64,000 nt of DNA. It comes from Variovorax soli NBRC 106424. GTDB lineage: Bacteria; Pseudomonadota; Gammaproteobacteria; Burkholderiales; Burkholderiaceae_C. Numbering within the stretch: position 1 is the first letter of the stretch; each line of letters opens with the position of its first letter. Location of the stretch: the NCBI RefSeq assembly GCF_001591385.1, contig NZ_BCUU01000001.1, forward strand, positions 1 through 64,000, in the 5' to 3' direction. This document shows, piece by piece, positions 56,572 through 64,000 of the stretch. A program made the position numbers and the translations under genes. The notes beneath the pieces are model-generated. The model worked only from the letters and a program-made list of their open reading frames with translations, was not told the DNA's origin and made no database searches.

Positions 56572-57720
56572 ATGAGCACGATGGAGCGAATTCTTCGCCT
56601 GATGGCCGACCGCAAGGCCTCGGACATCTACCTTTCGGCGCATGCGCCGGCGCAGATCCGCATCAACGGCCAGTGCCTGCCGATCAACGCGCAACTGCTG
56701 CCGCCGGAGGCGCCGCTGTCGCTCCTCTCCGAAATCCTGCCGGCCAACCGCATCGACGAGCTCAAGCGCAATGGCGAGCTCAACACCGCCGTGGCGCTGG
56801 AAGGCGCCGGCAACTACCGCATCAGCGCCATGCGCCAGCGCGGCACCTATGCGGTGGTGGTGCGGCACATTCCGTCGACCATTCCGGCCTTCGACACGCT
56901 GAACCTGCCGCCCATCCTGAAGACCCTCATCATGGAAAAGCGCGGCCTGATCCTGATGGTGGGCGCCACCGGCGCCGGCAAGACCACCACGCTGGCGTCG
57001 ATGATCGACTACCGCAACGAGAACGCCAGCGGCCACATCCTCACGGTGGAAGAACCCATCGAGTTCACCTACGCCAACAAGAAGTCGCTGGTGAACCAGC
57101 GCGACATCGGCAGCGACACCGAATCGCTGCAGCTGGCGCTGAAGAACGCGCTGCGCCAGGCGCCCGACGTGATCCAGATCGGCGAAATCCGCGACCGCGA
57201 AACCATGGACGCGGCCATTGCCTATGCGCAATCGGGCCATCTGTGCGTGGCCACGCTGCATGCCAACAACAGCTACCGGGCGCTGAACCGCATCCTGAGC
57301 TTCTACCCCGTGGAAGTGCGCCCCACCCTGCTGGGCGACCTGGCCTCGGCCCTGCGCGCCATCATCTCGCAGCGCCTGCTGCGCACGCCCGACAACAACC
57401 GCGTGCCGGCCATCGAGATCATGCTCAACACGCAGCTGGTGGCCGACCTGATCGAGAAGGGCGACTTCTCCGCCGTGAAGGAAGCCATGGAGCAATCCAT
57501 GGCCGAGGGCTCGCAGACCTTCGAGGAAGACATCGCCCGCCTGATCGTCGACGGCCGCGTCGACCGCGCCGAGGGCCTGGCCCACGCCGACTCGCCCACC
57601 AACCTGATGTGGCGCCTGCAGAACCGCAAGGCGCCCGCCGAAAAACACGAAGAGCGGGCCCTCCTCGACCAGCTCGAGGAACCCACCTTCACCGACATCA
57701 CGCTCGACGTGAAATTTTGA
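56572..57720 (+). CDS. pilU: PilU-like type IV pilus retraction ATPase
   Basis: A PilT/PilU-family ATPase of 382 residues, the PilU length. Features: Walker [12 protein letters not shown] (about 126-136), the Asp-box [14 protein letters not shown], Walker [19 protein letters not shown] and the His-box CVATLHANN. It would power retraction of type IV pili with PilT. No other pilus genes are near; it sits between dapD and dapE. The C-terminal extension (about 340-382) is PilU-like, but the PilT/PilU choice is not certain. Confidence 0.85.
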   Translation: MSTMERILRLMADRKASDIYLSAHAPAQIRINGQCLPINAQLLPPEAPLSLLSEILPANRIDELKRNGELNTAVALEGAGNYRISAMRQRGTYAVVVRHIPSTIPAFDTLNLPPILKTLIMEKRGLILMVGATGAGKTTTLASMIDYRNENASGHILTVEEPIEFTYANKKSLVNQRDIGSDTESLQLALKNALRQAPDVIQIGEIRDRETMDAAIAYAQSGHLCVATLHANNSYRALNRILSFYPVEVRPTLLGDLASALRAIISQRLLRTPDNNRVPAIEIMLNTQLVADLIEKGDFSAVKEAMEQSMAEGSQTFEEDIARLIVDGRVDRAEGLAHADSPTNLMWRLQNRKAPAEKHEERALLDQLEEPTFTDITLDVKF

Positions 57721-57727
57721 CCCTCCA

Positions 57728-58900
57728 ATGTCTCGCACGCTGCTCCTTGCCGAACAACTGATCTCGCGCCCCTCCGTCACCCCCGAAGACGGAGGCTGCC
57801 AGCAGTTGCTCGGCGAGCGGCTTGCCAAGCTCGGCTTCGAGCTGGAGACCATCGAGAGCGGGCCCGACACCTTCCGCGTCACCAACCTCTGGGCGATGCG
57901 CCGCAGCAGCCACGCCCAGGCGCGCACGCTGGTCTTTGCCGGCCATACCGACGTGGTGCCCACCGGCCCGCTCGAGCAATGGACCAGCCCGCCCTTCACC
58001 CCCACGCACCGGGACGGCAAGCTCTACGGCCGCGGCGCCTGCGACATGAAGACCTCGCTGGCCGCCTTCGTGGTGGCCATCGAGGAGTTCCTGCAAGCCC
58101 ATCCCCAGCCGCACCTGAACCTGGCCCTGCTGCTCACCAGCGACGAAGAGGGCCCGGGCGTCGACGGCACGGTGATCGTGTGCAACCAGCTGCGCGACCG
58201 CGGCGAGAAGCTGCACTACTGCATCGTGGGCGAACCCACCGCCGTGGAGCGCACCGGCGACATGATCAAGAACGGCCGGCGCGGCACCATGAGCGGGCGC
58301 CTCACGGTCAAGGGCATTCAGGGCCACATCGCCTACCCGCATCTGGCGCGCAACCCGGTGCACACGCTGGCCCCCGCGCTGGCCGAACTCGTGGCCATCA
58401 ACGACGCCGGCGCCTGGGATGCAGGCAACGCGCACTTCCAGCCCACCAGCTGGCAGGTGAGCAACTTCCACGCGGGCACGGGCGCGAGCAACGTCATTCC
58501 GGGCACGGCGGTGGTGGACTTCAACTTCCGCTTCTCCACCGAGTCCACGCCCGAATCGCTTCAGCAGCGCGTGCACGCCGTGCTCGACAAGCACCAGCTG
58601 GACTACGAGCTGCAATGGACCGTGGGCGGCCTGCCCTTCCTCACGCCGGCCGGCGAACTGGTGGCGGCGGTCCAGCAGGCCATCCGGGACGAGACGGGCA
58701 TCGAGACCGAGCTGTCCACCAGCGGCGGCACCAGCGACGCGCGCTTCATCGCCAAGGTGTGCGACCAGGTGGTCGAGCTGGGCCCGGTCAACGCCAGCAT
58801 CCACAAGATCGACGAGCACATCGCCGTTGCCGACATCGAGACGCTGAAGAACATCTACCGCCGCGCCATCGGTGCCCTGGACAGCCTGGGGAGCCGATGA
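57728..58900 (+). CDS. dapE: Succinyl-diaminopimelate desuccinylase DapE
   Basis: A di-zinc M20 peptidase-fold enzyme of 390 residues. Motifs: [15 protein letters not shown] (His/Asp metal ligands, about 67-81), [41 protein letters not shown] (here [11 protein letters not shown]) and the GTSDARFIA segment. It releases LL-diaminopimelate. It overlaps prmB (ATGA). Confidence 0.95.
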   Translation: MSRTLLLAEQLISRPSVTPEDGGCQQLLGERLAKLGFELETIESGPDTFRVTNLWAMRRSSHAQARTLVFAGHTDVVPTGPLEQWTSPPFTPTHRDGKLYGRGACDMKTSLAAFVVAIEEFLQAHPQPHLNLALLLTSDEEGPGVDGTVIVCNQLRDRGEKLHYCIVGEPTAVERTGDMIKNGRRGTMSGRLTVKGIQGHIAYPHLARNPVHTLAPALAELVAINDAGAWDAGNAHFQPTSWQVSNFHAGTGASNVIPGTAVVDFNFRFSTESTPESLQQRVHAVLDKHQLDYELQWTVGGLPFLTPAGELVAAVQQAIRDETGIETELSTSGGTSDARFIAKVCDQVVELGPVNASIHKIDEHIAVADIETLKNIYRRAIGALDSLGSR

Positions 58901-59760
58901 GCACGGTAATTCAATTGATAGAGGCCGGCGCCAAGCTGCTCACCCAGGGCGGCGTGGCTTTTGGCCACGGCACCACCAATGCCTTCGACGAAGCCGCCTG
59001 GCTGGTGCTCTGGCGCCTGAAGCTGCCGCTGCACGACCTCGACGCCGTGGCCGAGCGCGAGGTGTCGCCCGCCGACGCCCAGCGCGTGGGCGCCCTGCTG
59101 CAAGAGCGCATCGACACCCGCCTGCCGGCGGCCTACCTCACGCGCGAGGCCTGGCTGCAGGGCGTGCCCTTCTTCGTGGACCAGCGCGCCATCGTGCCGC
59201 GCAGCTTCATTGCGGAGCTGCTGGCCGACGGCACCATCGACCCCTGGCTGGGCGAACACACCCGGCGCGTGCTGGACCTGTGCACCGGCAACGGCAGCCT
59301 GGCGGTGCTGGCCGCCATGGCCTATCCGGACGTGCAGGTGGACGCGGCGGACCTGTCGACGGCGGCGCTGGAAGTGGCGGCCATCAACGTCACGCGGCAC
59401 GAACTGGACAGCCGCATCACGCTGTTGCAGTCCGACGGGCTGGCCGACGTGCGGGGGCCGTACGACCTGATCCTGTGCAACCCGCCGTACGTCAACGCGC
59501 AAAGCATGGACGCCCTGCCCGCGGAATACCGGGCCGAGCCCGAGCTGGCACTGGCTGGCGGCACCGACGGCATGGACTTCATCCGTGGCCTGCTGGCCGC
59601 GGCACCGGGCTGCCTCAGCGACAATGGCGTGCTGGTGCTGGAGATCGGCAACGAGCGCGAGCATTTCGAAGCGGCCTTTCCGCAGCTCGAGGTGGTGTGG
59701 CTGGCCACCAGCGCCGGCGAAGACCAGGTGCTTCTGCTGACGAGAGAAAATCTCGCCTGA
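58897..59760 (+). CDS. prmB: Ribosomal protein uL3 N5-glutamine methyltransferase PrmB
   Basis: An SAM-dependent methyltransferase of 287 residues with the Gly-rich [16 protein letters not shown] motif (about 124-139) and the catalytic NPPYV tetrad (about 194-198). The [29 protein letters not shown] segment distinguishes PrmB from PrmC. ATG 58897 overlaps the dapE stop. An intrinsic terminator follows. Confidence 0.94.
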   Translation: MSTVIQLIEAGAKLLTQGGVAFGHGTTNAFDEAAWLVLWRLKLPLHDLDAVAEREVSPADAQRVGALLQERIDTRLPAAYLTREAWLQGVPFFVDQRAIVPRSFIAELLADGTIDPWLGEHTRRVLDLCTGNGSLAVLAAMAYPDVQVDAADLSTAALEVAAINVTRHELDSRITLLQSDGLADVRGPYDLILCNPPYVNAQSMDALPAEYRAEPELALAGGTDGMDFIRGLLAAAPGCLSDNGVLVLEIGNEREHFEAAFPQLEVVWLATSAGEDQVLLLTRENLA

Positions 59761-59765
59761 CGCCC

Positions 59766-59787
59766 CGGGGGCCTTCGCCCCCGATTT
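59766..59787 (+). terminator. Intrinsic terminator after prmB
   Basis: CGGGGGC and GCCCCCG arms around a CTTC loop, followed by ATTT. Ends the dapE-prmB transcript; about 75 bases follow before the ABC-F gene. Confidence 0.75.
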
Positions 59788-59863
59788 CTGAGCCGGCATT
59801 CCATCCGGCCCGTGCAACCGAATACAAGCGCCCGGCCGCAGGCGGCCCGGCGAACCCATTGAC

Positions 59864-61885
59864 ATGATCACCCTCAAGAACGTTGTCCTGCGCCGCAGCA
59901 GCAAAGTGCTGCTCGATGGCGCCAGCGTCACCATCAACCCCGGCGAGAAAGTCGGCCTGGTGGGGCGCAACGGCGCCGGCAAGTCCACCCTCTTCGCCCT
60001 GTTCAACGGCACGCTGCACGAGGACGGCGGCGATTTCTCCATGCCTCGGCAGTGGCGCCTGGCCCAGGTGGCGCAGAACATGCCGGAGACCGAGGAAACG
60101 GCCACCGATTTCGTGGTGGGTGGCGACACGCGCCTGGCGGAAATTCGACAGACCCTGTCCGAACTGGAACACAAGCACGCCCAGGCACCCGACGACCACG
60201 ACATCGGCATGGAACTGGCCCACGCCTACACCGAGCTGGCCGACGCGGGCGAGCACGACGCCGTGCCGCGCGCCCAGGCCCTGATCCTCGGCCTGGGCTT
60301 CAAGGTGCACGAACTCGACCAGCCGGTGAACAGCTTCTCCGGCGGCTGGCGCATGCGGCTGCAACTGGCGCGCGCCCTCATGTGCCCCAGCGACCTGCTG
60401 CTGCTGGACGAGCCCACCAACCACCTGGACCTGGACGCCCTGGTCTGGCTGGAAAGCTGGCTGCAGCGCTATGCCGGCACCATGATCGTCATCAGCCACG
60501 ACCGCGAGTTCCTCGACGCCGTGACCGACGTCACGCTGCACATCGAGCATGCGGGCCTGAATCGCTATGGCGGCAACTACAGCAAGTTCGAGGAGATGCG
60601 CGCGCTGCAGATGGAGCAGCAGCAGGCGGCGTTCGCCCGCCAGCAGGACAAGATCGCCCACCTGCAGAAGTTCATCGACCGCTTCAAGGCCAAGGCCAGC
60701 AAGGCCAAGCAGGCGCAAAGCCGCGTCAAGGCGCTGGAGCGCATGGAAAAGGTGGCGCCGCTGCTGGCCGAGGCGGACTTCAGCTTCGAGTTCAAGGAGC
60801 CGGACAACATCCCGAATCCGATGCTCTCCATCAGCGACGCGGCCTTCGGCTACGTGCAGGAAGATGCGCCGGCCAAGGTGATCCTGGCCGGCGTGAACCG
60901 CTCCGTGCTGGCGGGCCAGCGCATCGGCATCCTGGGCGCCAACGGCCAGGGCAAGTCGACGCTGGTGAAGACCATCGCCCGCGAGATGGGCGCCCTGGCC
61001 GGCACGGTGACCGAGGGCAAGGGCCTGAACATCGGCTACTTTGCCCAGCAGGAACTGGACGTGCTGCACCCGGCCAGCAGCCCGCTGGAGCACATGGTGC
61101 GCCTGGCGCGGGACCTGGGGGCATCGAGCCGCGAGCGCAGCACCGAGCAGGACCTGCGCGGCTTTCTGGGCAGCTTCAACTTCAGCGGCGACATGGTCAA
61201 GCAGCCGGTGGGCACCATGAGCGGCGGCGAAAAAGCGCGCCTGGTGCTGGCCATGATGGTCTGGCAGCGCCCCAACCTGCTGCTGCTGGACGAACCGACC
61301 AACCACCTGGACCTGGCCACCCGCGAGGCGCTGGCTGTGGCCCTGAACGAGTTCGAAGGCACGCTGATGCTGGTCAGCCACGACCGGGCGCTGCTGCGCT
61401 CGGTGTGCGACGAGTTCTGGCTGGTGGGCCGGGGCAAGGTCACCGACTTCGACGGCGACCTGGACGACTACCAGCGCTACCTGCTCGAGGAAGCCAAGCG
61501 CCAGCGGGAACTGGCCAAGGAAGCCGGCCGCGCAACGGCTGCATCCAGCCCTGAAGCTTCCGAGCCGCAAGCGCCGGTGGCCGCGCCAGTGGCGGCGCCT
61601 GCACCCGCCGTGTCCTCACGCGAACAGCGCCAGCAGGAGGCTCAGGAGCGGCAGCAGCGCCAGGAGCGGCAAAAACCCATCAAGCGCGAGCTCGCCAAGG
61701 CGGAGGCGCGAATGGCCGCGGCCGGCGCGGAGCGCGAACAGATCGAGGCCCGCCTGACCCAGCCCCTGCCCCCCGCCGAGATCGCCGAAGCCGGCAAGCG
61801 CCTGAAGGCGCTCACCGAGGAAATCGAGGGCCTGGAGGAACTTTGGCTCCGATTGACGGACGAACTGGAAGCAGCAGGCGCTTGA
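59864..61885 (+). CDS. ABC-F family ATPase (YheS-like)
   Basis: A soluble twin-ATPase protein of 673 residues without membrane segments. Two ATPase domains: VGLVGRNGAGKSTLF with NSFSGGWRMRLQLARAL and LLLLDEPTNHLDLD (about 30-200), and IGILGANGQGKSTLV with GTMSGGEKARLVLAMM and LLLLDEPTNHLDLAT (about 350-500). A Gln/Arg/Glu-rich coiled-coil C-terminal tail (about 585-673) resembles YheS/Uup. ABC-F proteins act on the ribosome; the exact role is not known. Confidence 0.92.
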   Translation: MITLKNVVLRRSSKVLLDGASVTINPGEKVGLVGRNGAGKSTLFALFNGTLHEDGGDFSMPRQWRLAQVAQNMPETEETATDFVVGGDTRLAEIRQTLSELEHKHAQAPDDHDIGMELAHAYTELADAGEHDAVPRAQALILGLGFKVHELDQPVNSFSGGWRMRLQLARALMCPSDLLLLDEPTNHLDLDALVWLESWLQRYAGTMIVISHDREFLDAVTDVTLHIEHAGLNRYGGNYSKFEEMRALQMEQQQAAFARQQDKIAHLQKFIDRFKAKASKAKQAQSRVKALERMEKVAPLLAEADFSFEFKEPDNIPNPMLSISDAAFGYVQEDAPAKVILAGVNRSVLAGQRIGILGANGQGKSTLVKTIAREMGALAGTVTEGKGLNIGYFAQQELDVLHPASSPLEHMVRLARDLGASSRERSTEQDLRGFLGSFNFSGDMVKQPVGTMSGGEKARLVLAMMVWQRPNLLLLDEPTNHLDLATREALAVALNEFEGTLMLVSHDRALLRSVCDEFWLVGRGKVTDFDGDLDDYQRYLLEEAKRQRELAKEAGRATAASSPEASEPQAPVAAPVAAPAPAVSSREQRQQEAQERQQRQERQKPIKRELAKAEARMAAAGAEREQIEARLTQPLPPAEIAEAGKRLKALTEEIEGLEELWLRLTDELEAAGA

Positions 61886-61977
61886 ACTGGCAGGTAAATC
61901 ACTACCATCAAGTCGCACTTCCGGCCGGGTGGCCGGAGCGATGGCTCCAGCGGACTACCATCTGACGTTGCAAACAA

Positions 61978-61994
61978 GCAACGCATTGCGTTGC
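61978..61994. other. Perfect inverted repeat upstream of the 77-residue gene
   Basis: GCAACGCA and TGCGTTGC arms with a single T centre (17 bases). It is about 140 bases upstream of the small gene at 62134, in a 248-base intergenic stretch that also holds a TCCGGCC/GGCCGGA hairpin at 61920-61937 and an AT-rich putative promoter near 62019-62045. An operator is possible. Confidence 0.4.
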
Positions 61995-62133
61995 GGCTTC
62001 ACTCAGGTCGGTGAAGCACTGTATGTAACTGTATAAAGCTCACATATTCGAGAGATTCAATGGCCACCGGCGATACCATGCGCGGGCTTGCGTCATCTCC
62101 CATCGCGACCGCGCCAAGATACGGAGGAGAGGA

Positions 62134-62367
62134 ATGAACGAAGCGGACATTGCAGCGTCGATAGAGCGGCTCATGGCACGGGTCGACTACTACCTGCACT
62201 GCGAACTCGACGAGGAATACGACCACGACCGCCCGGATTCCGCCCGCAAGCAGCTCGAAGCGGCACTGCGCCAGGAATTGCTCCGGGCCAGCGCCATCGG
62301 CCTGATGACGGCCACGGTCGGCACGGCTGCCGGCCAGGATCCCGCCGACGGCAAGAGCATCGCCTGA
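62134..62367 (+). CDS. Small protein of unknown function (77 residues)
   Basis: Preceded by a very strong GGAGGAGAGG ribosome site and followed by a clear terminator, so it is probably a real gene. The acidic N-terminal half (SIERLMARVDYYLHCELDEEYDHDRPD) is helical and the C-terminal half is Ala/Gly-rich (SAIGLMTATVGTAAGQ). No family is recognised. Confidence 0.7.
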   Translation: MNEADIAASIERLMARVDYYLHCELDEEYDHDRPDSARKQLEAALRQELLRASAIGLMTATVGTAAGQDPADGKSIA

Positions 62368-62426
62368 ACGGAACCACGACACCTCGATCTGCCGCCGCTC
62401 GGCGAGCACGACATTTTCAAGACCAG

Positions 62427-62455
62427 GGGGCCGGCAATTGCCGGCCCCTTGCTTT
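62427..62455 (+). terminator. Intrinsic terminator after the 77-residue gene
   Basis: A perfect palindrome with arms GGGGCCGGCAA and TTGCCGGCCCC (62427-62448), followed by TTGCTTTTT. One of the strongest terminators in the window. Confidence 0.85.
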
Positions 62456-62562
62456 TTGCGCGCCCCGGCATCACCTGCAGCAAGCTGTCGATGTCGCGTA
62501 AGCTGAAACCTTCGGCCTGGCGCGCACGAACAGTGATGTGAATCAAAAAAGGAGGAAGCCGC

Positions 62563-63159
62563 ATGTCCCTGTCACACAGTCCCGCAAACGCCCACAACCC
62601 CGGCACCACGGCGCCGCCCAACCCACACGGAGAACGCACGCAAATGAACCCGACCGAAACTTCCATCCTCGCCGGCGGCTGCTTCTGGGGCATGCAGGAA
62701 CTGCTGCGCCACCACCCCGGCGTGGTCAGCACCCGCGTGGGCTACAGCGGCGGCGACGTGGCCAATGCCACCTACCGCAACCACGGCAGCCATGCCGAAG
62801 CGGTTGAGATCGTGTTCGATCCGCAGAAGCTGAGCTTCAGGCAACTGCTGGAGTTCTTCTTCCAGATCCACGATCCGAGCACCGCCAACCGGCAGGGCAA
62901 CGACCGCGGCACGTCGTACCGCTCGGGCATCTACTACACCAGCGAAGAACAGCGCCAGGTGGCGCTGGACACCATCGCGGACGTCAACGCCTCGGGCCTG
63001 TGGCCCGGCCAGGTGGTGACCGAAGTGAAACCCGCCGGCCCCTTCTGGGAAGCCGAGCCCGAGCATCAGGACTACCTGCAGCGCTACCCCGAGGGCTACA
63101 CCTGCCACTGGGTGCGGCCGGGCTGGACACTCCCCAGGCGCAAGAGAGAAACCGCCTGA
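62563..63159 (+). CDS. msrA: Peptide methionine (S)-sulfoxide reductase MsrA
   Basis: Repairs oxidised methionine. The 198-residue frame contains [14 protein letters not shown] (catalytic Cys about 40), [41 protein letters not shown] and the [16 protein letters not shown] ending. ATG 62563 has a strong AAGGAGG site; ATG 62644 gives [16 protein letters not shown], the usual MsrA N-terminus, with a weaker site. Both forms may exist; the 27 extra residues are not a recognisable signal peptide. Confidence 0.93.
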   Translation: MSLSHSPANAHNPGTTAPPNPHGERTQMNPTETSILAGGCFWGMQELLRHHPGVVSTRVGYSGGDVANATYRNHGSHAEAVEIVFDPQKLSFRQLLEFFFQIHDPSTANRQGNDRGTSYRSGIYYTSEEQRQVALDTIADVNASGLWPGQVVTEVKPAGPFWEAEPEHQDYLQRYPEGYTCHWVRPGWTLPRRKRETA

Positions 63160-63163
63160 ACGA

Positions 63164-63193
63164 GCGCAGGGCCAGAGGGCCTTGCGCCTTTTT
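63164..63193. terminator. Terminator between convergent msrA and phosphatase genes
   Basis: GCGCAGGGCC and GGCCTTGCGC arms (one G-U pair) with an AGAG loop, then CTTTTT. It lies immediately after msrA and ends at the stop of the minus-strand phosphatase. Confidence 0.8.
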
Positions 63194-63621
63194 CAGCCCA
63201 ACTGGCGAACACGCGCCGCCCAGTCCGCGGTACCGCGCGCAATGTCTGCATAGGCGGTTTCGAAGGCGGTCCGCGGCTGCCTGAAGGGGTCCGCGATGTC
63301 GCGCTCGGCCAGCAGGCAGTACACCCGGCCCCGGGTCAACGGATAGCGCCGCTCGAGCTCCGCGCGCTGGTGCTGCTCCATGACCAGGATCAGGTCCGCG
63401 CGCTGGCACATCTGGCTGTTGACCTGCTGCGCCCGGTGGGCGCGCAGGTCCAGGCCCTGCTCGGCGGCCAGAAGAATCGATAGCGGATCGGCCGGCGCCC
63501 CCACCAATGCGCTCAAGCCTGCCGACCAGACGACCCGGTCCGGCAGTTCGCGCGCCAGCAGAGCCTCTGCGAGCGGGCTGCGGCAGATGTTGCCGATGCA
63601 CAGGGTGAGGATGCGCTGCAT
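63193..63621 (-). CDS. Low-molecular-weight protein-tyrosine phosphatase (Wzb/Etp-like)
   Basis: The 142-residue product begins MQRILTLCIGNICRSP, the C-X5-R phosphatase loop (Cys8, Arg14), with general acid Asp in the DIADPF segment (about 114-119). Family members dephosphorylate tyrosine autokinases in exopolysaccharide systems. The open frame extends 16 codons upstream, but ATG 63621 gives the canonical N-terminus. The preceding reading frame at the right window edge is on the same strand. Confidence 0.9.
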   Translation of the reverse strand: MQRILTLCIGNICRSPLAEALLARELPDRVVWSAGLSALVGAPADPLSILLAAEQGLDLRAHRAQQVNSQMCQRADLILVMEQHQRAELERRYPLTRGRVYCLLAERDIADPFRQPRTAFETAYADIARGTADWAARVRQLG

Positions 63622-63636
63622 GCTGGCACCAGTGTA

Positions 63637-63663
63637 GGCCCGTCCCCAAAAGGGCGGGCCTTT
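63637..63663. other. GC-rich hairpin upstream of the phosphatase gene
   Basis: Arms GGCCCG(T)CCC and GGGCGGGCC with a CAAAA loop. The T run is only on the plus-strand side (TTTC). It lies between the phosphatase start and the next minus-strand frame, so it may be a leader structure or a leftover terminator. Confidence 0.4.
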
Positions 63664-63678
63664 CACCATCTGGATGAA

Positions 63679-63996
63679 TCAGCGGGCCACCGACGCAGAC
63701 TGCCCAGCAGCGTGCCGCAATTGCTCGCTGAAGGCAGGAGCCGTCGTCCGCGCCTGCTTGGGCCGATTGCCGTTGCTCTTGCCATCGCCGGGCCGGCCGT
63801 CGGCCGTCTGGCGCGAACCTGCCGCAGACGCATCCAATCCAGGCCGCTGCGCCTCGCCCTTGGTCAACCCCGCATCCGTGAGCGAGAACAGCGATGGATC
63901 CGCCAGCAGGCCATCGGCATCCAGCGACACGCGGCCGTGCCGCCCCAGTAGGCGTGCCAGCTCGAGTTGCGCCGCCAGCTGGCTCTCTCGCACCAC
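63679..63996 (-). CDS. Unidentified partial reading frame at right edge
   Basis: A visible 105-residue end of a gene that probably starts outside the window. It is hydrophilic, with a helical N-terminal part (LAAQLELARLLGRHGRVSLDADGLLAD) and a Gly/Ser/Arg-rich disordered C-terminus. I do not recognise it. Being co-directional with the tyrosine phosphatase, a link to an exopolysaccharide locus is possible but unsupported. Confidence 0.4.
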   Translation of the reverse strand: MVRESQLAAQLELARLLGRHGRVSLDADGLLADPSLFSLTDAGLTKGEAQRPGLDASAAGSRQTADGRPGDGKSNGNRPKQARTTAPAFSEQLRHAAGQSASVAR

Positions 63997-64000
63997 TTCG

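Noticed and set aside
54205..58020. 1271-codon minus-strand open frame opposite dapC-dapD-pilU
   Set aside because: It is antisense to four well-supported genes and lacks recognisable motifs.
62015..62040. LexA-like SOS box (CTGTATGTAACTGTATA)
   Set aside because: The right half lacks ACAG; the two CTGTAT copies are direct, not inverted, so it is more likely promoter sequence.

Overview
This is high-GC chromosomal DNA of a motile betaproteobacterium. The gene families and their order (a fli operon ending fliOPQR, a Bug-type solute receptor, dapC-dapD-pilU-dapE-prmB, pepA-holC next to divergent lptFG) point to Burkholderiales, most likely Comamonadaceae (Variovorax/Acidovorax-like). The placement is inferred from gene content; there is no rRNA in the window. 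No tRNA, rRNA, CRISPR array or complete insertion sequence was seen, and no gene-free stretch exceeds about 300 bases.

Region 1 (1-9000): flagellar export and motor-switch operon fliI(partial)-fliJ-fliK, then an antisense hipBA toxin-antitoxin pair, then fliL-fliM-fliN-fliO-fliP-fliQ-fliR. Region 2 (9000-18900): an aromatic catabolic island with a Bug receptor, a LysR regulator, a first FAD monooxygenase, an inserted vapBC pair, then on the minus strand an isochorismatase-like hydrolase, an FAA-family hydrolase, a TfdB-like phenol hydroxylase and an extradiol dioxygenase, with a second LysR gene at the far end. Region 3 (18900-37600): mostly household genes. These are branched-chain 2-oxoacid dehydrogenase E1alpha/E1beta/E2, small envelope proteins, a Liv-type binding lipoprotein, holC-pepA, lptFG, a short CbiX chelatase, a CysB-type regulator, an aminotransferase, hrpA and argA.

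Region 4 (37687-54341) is the most unusual part. A TetR gene faces a co-directional run of 14 genes: FAA hydrolase, alpha/beta hydrolase, two paralogous metal-dependent amidohydrolases, LivH, LivM, a periplasmic binding protein, LivG, a LivF ATPase fused to a UPF0261/Tm-1-like domain, the matching Tm-1-type TIM-barrel protein as a separate gene, a flotillin-like SPFH protein, a stand-alone SRPBCC protein, an SRPBCC-quinone oxidoreductase fusion and a VOC protein. A 9-bp-arm palindrome between tetR and the first gene is the likely TetR operator. I infer an inducible uptake and hydrolysis system for an unknown amide- or lactone-bearing organic compound, with two unusual domain fusions.

Region 5 (54394-64000): lysine/diaminopimelate genes dapC, dapD and dapE with a PilU-like ATPase among them, prmB, an ABC-F ATPase, a small unknown protein, msrA, a low-molecular-weight tyrosine phosphatase and an unidentified partial reading frame at the right edge.
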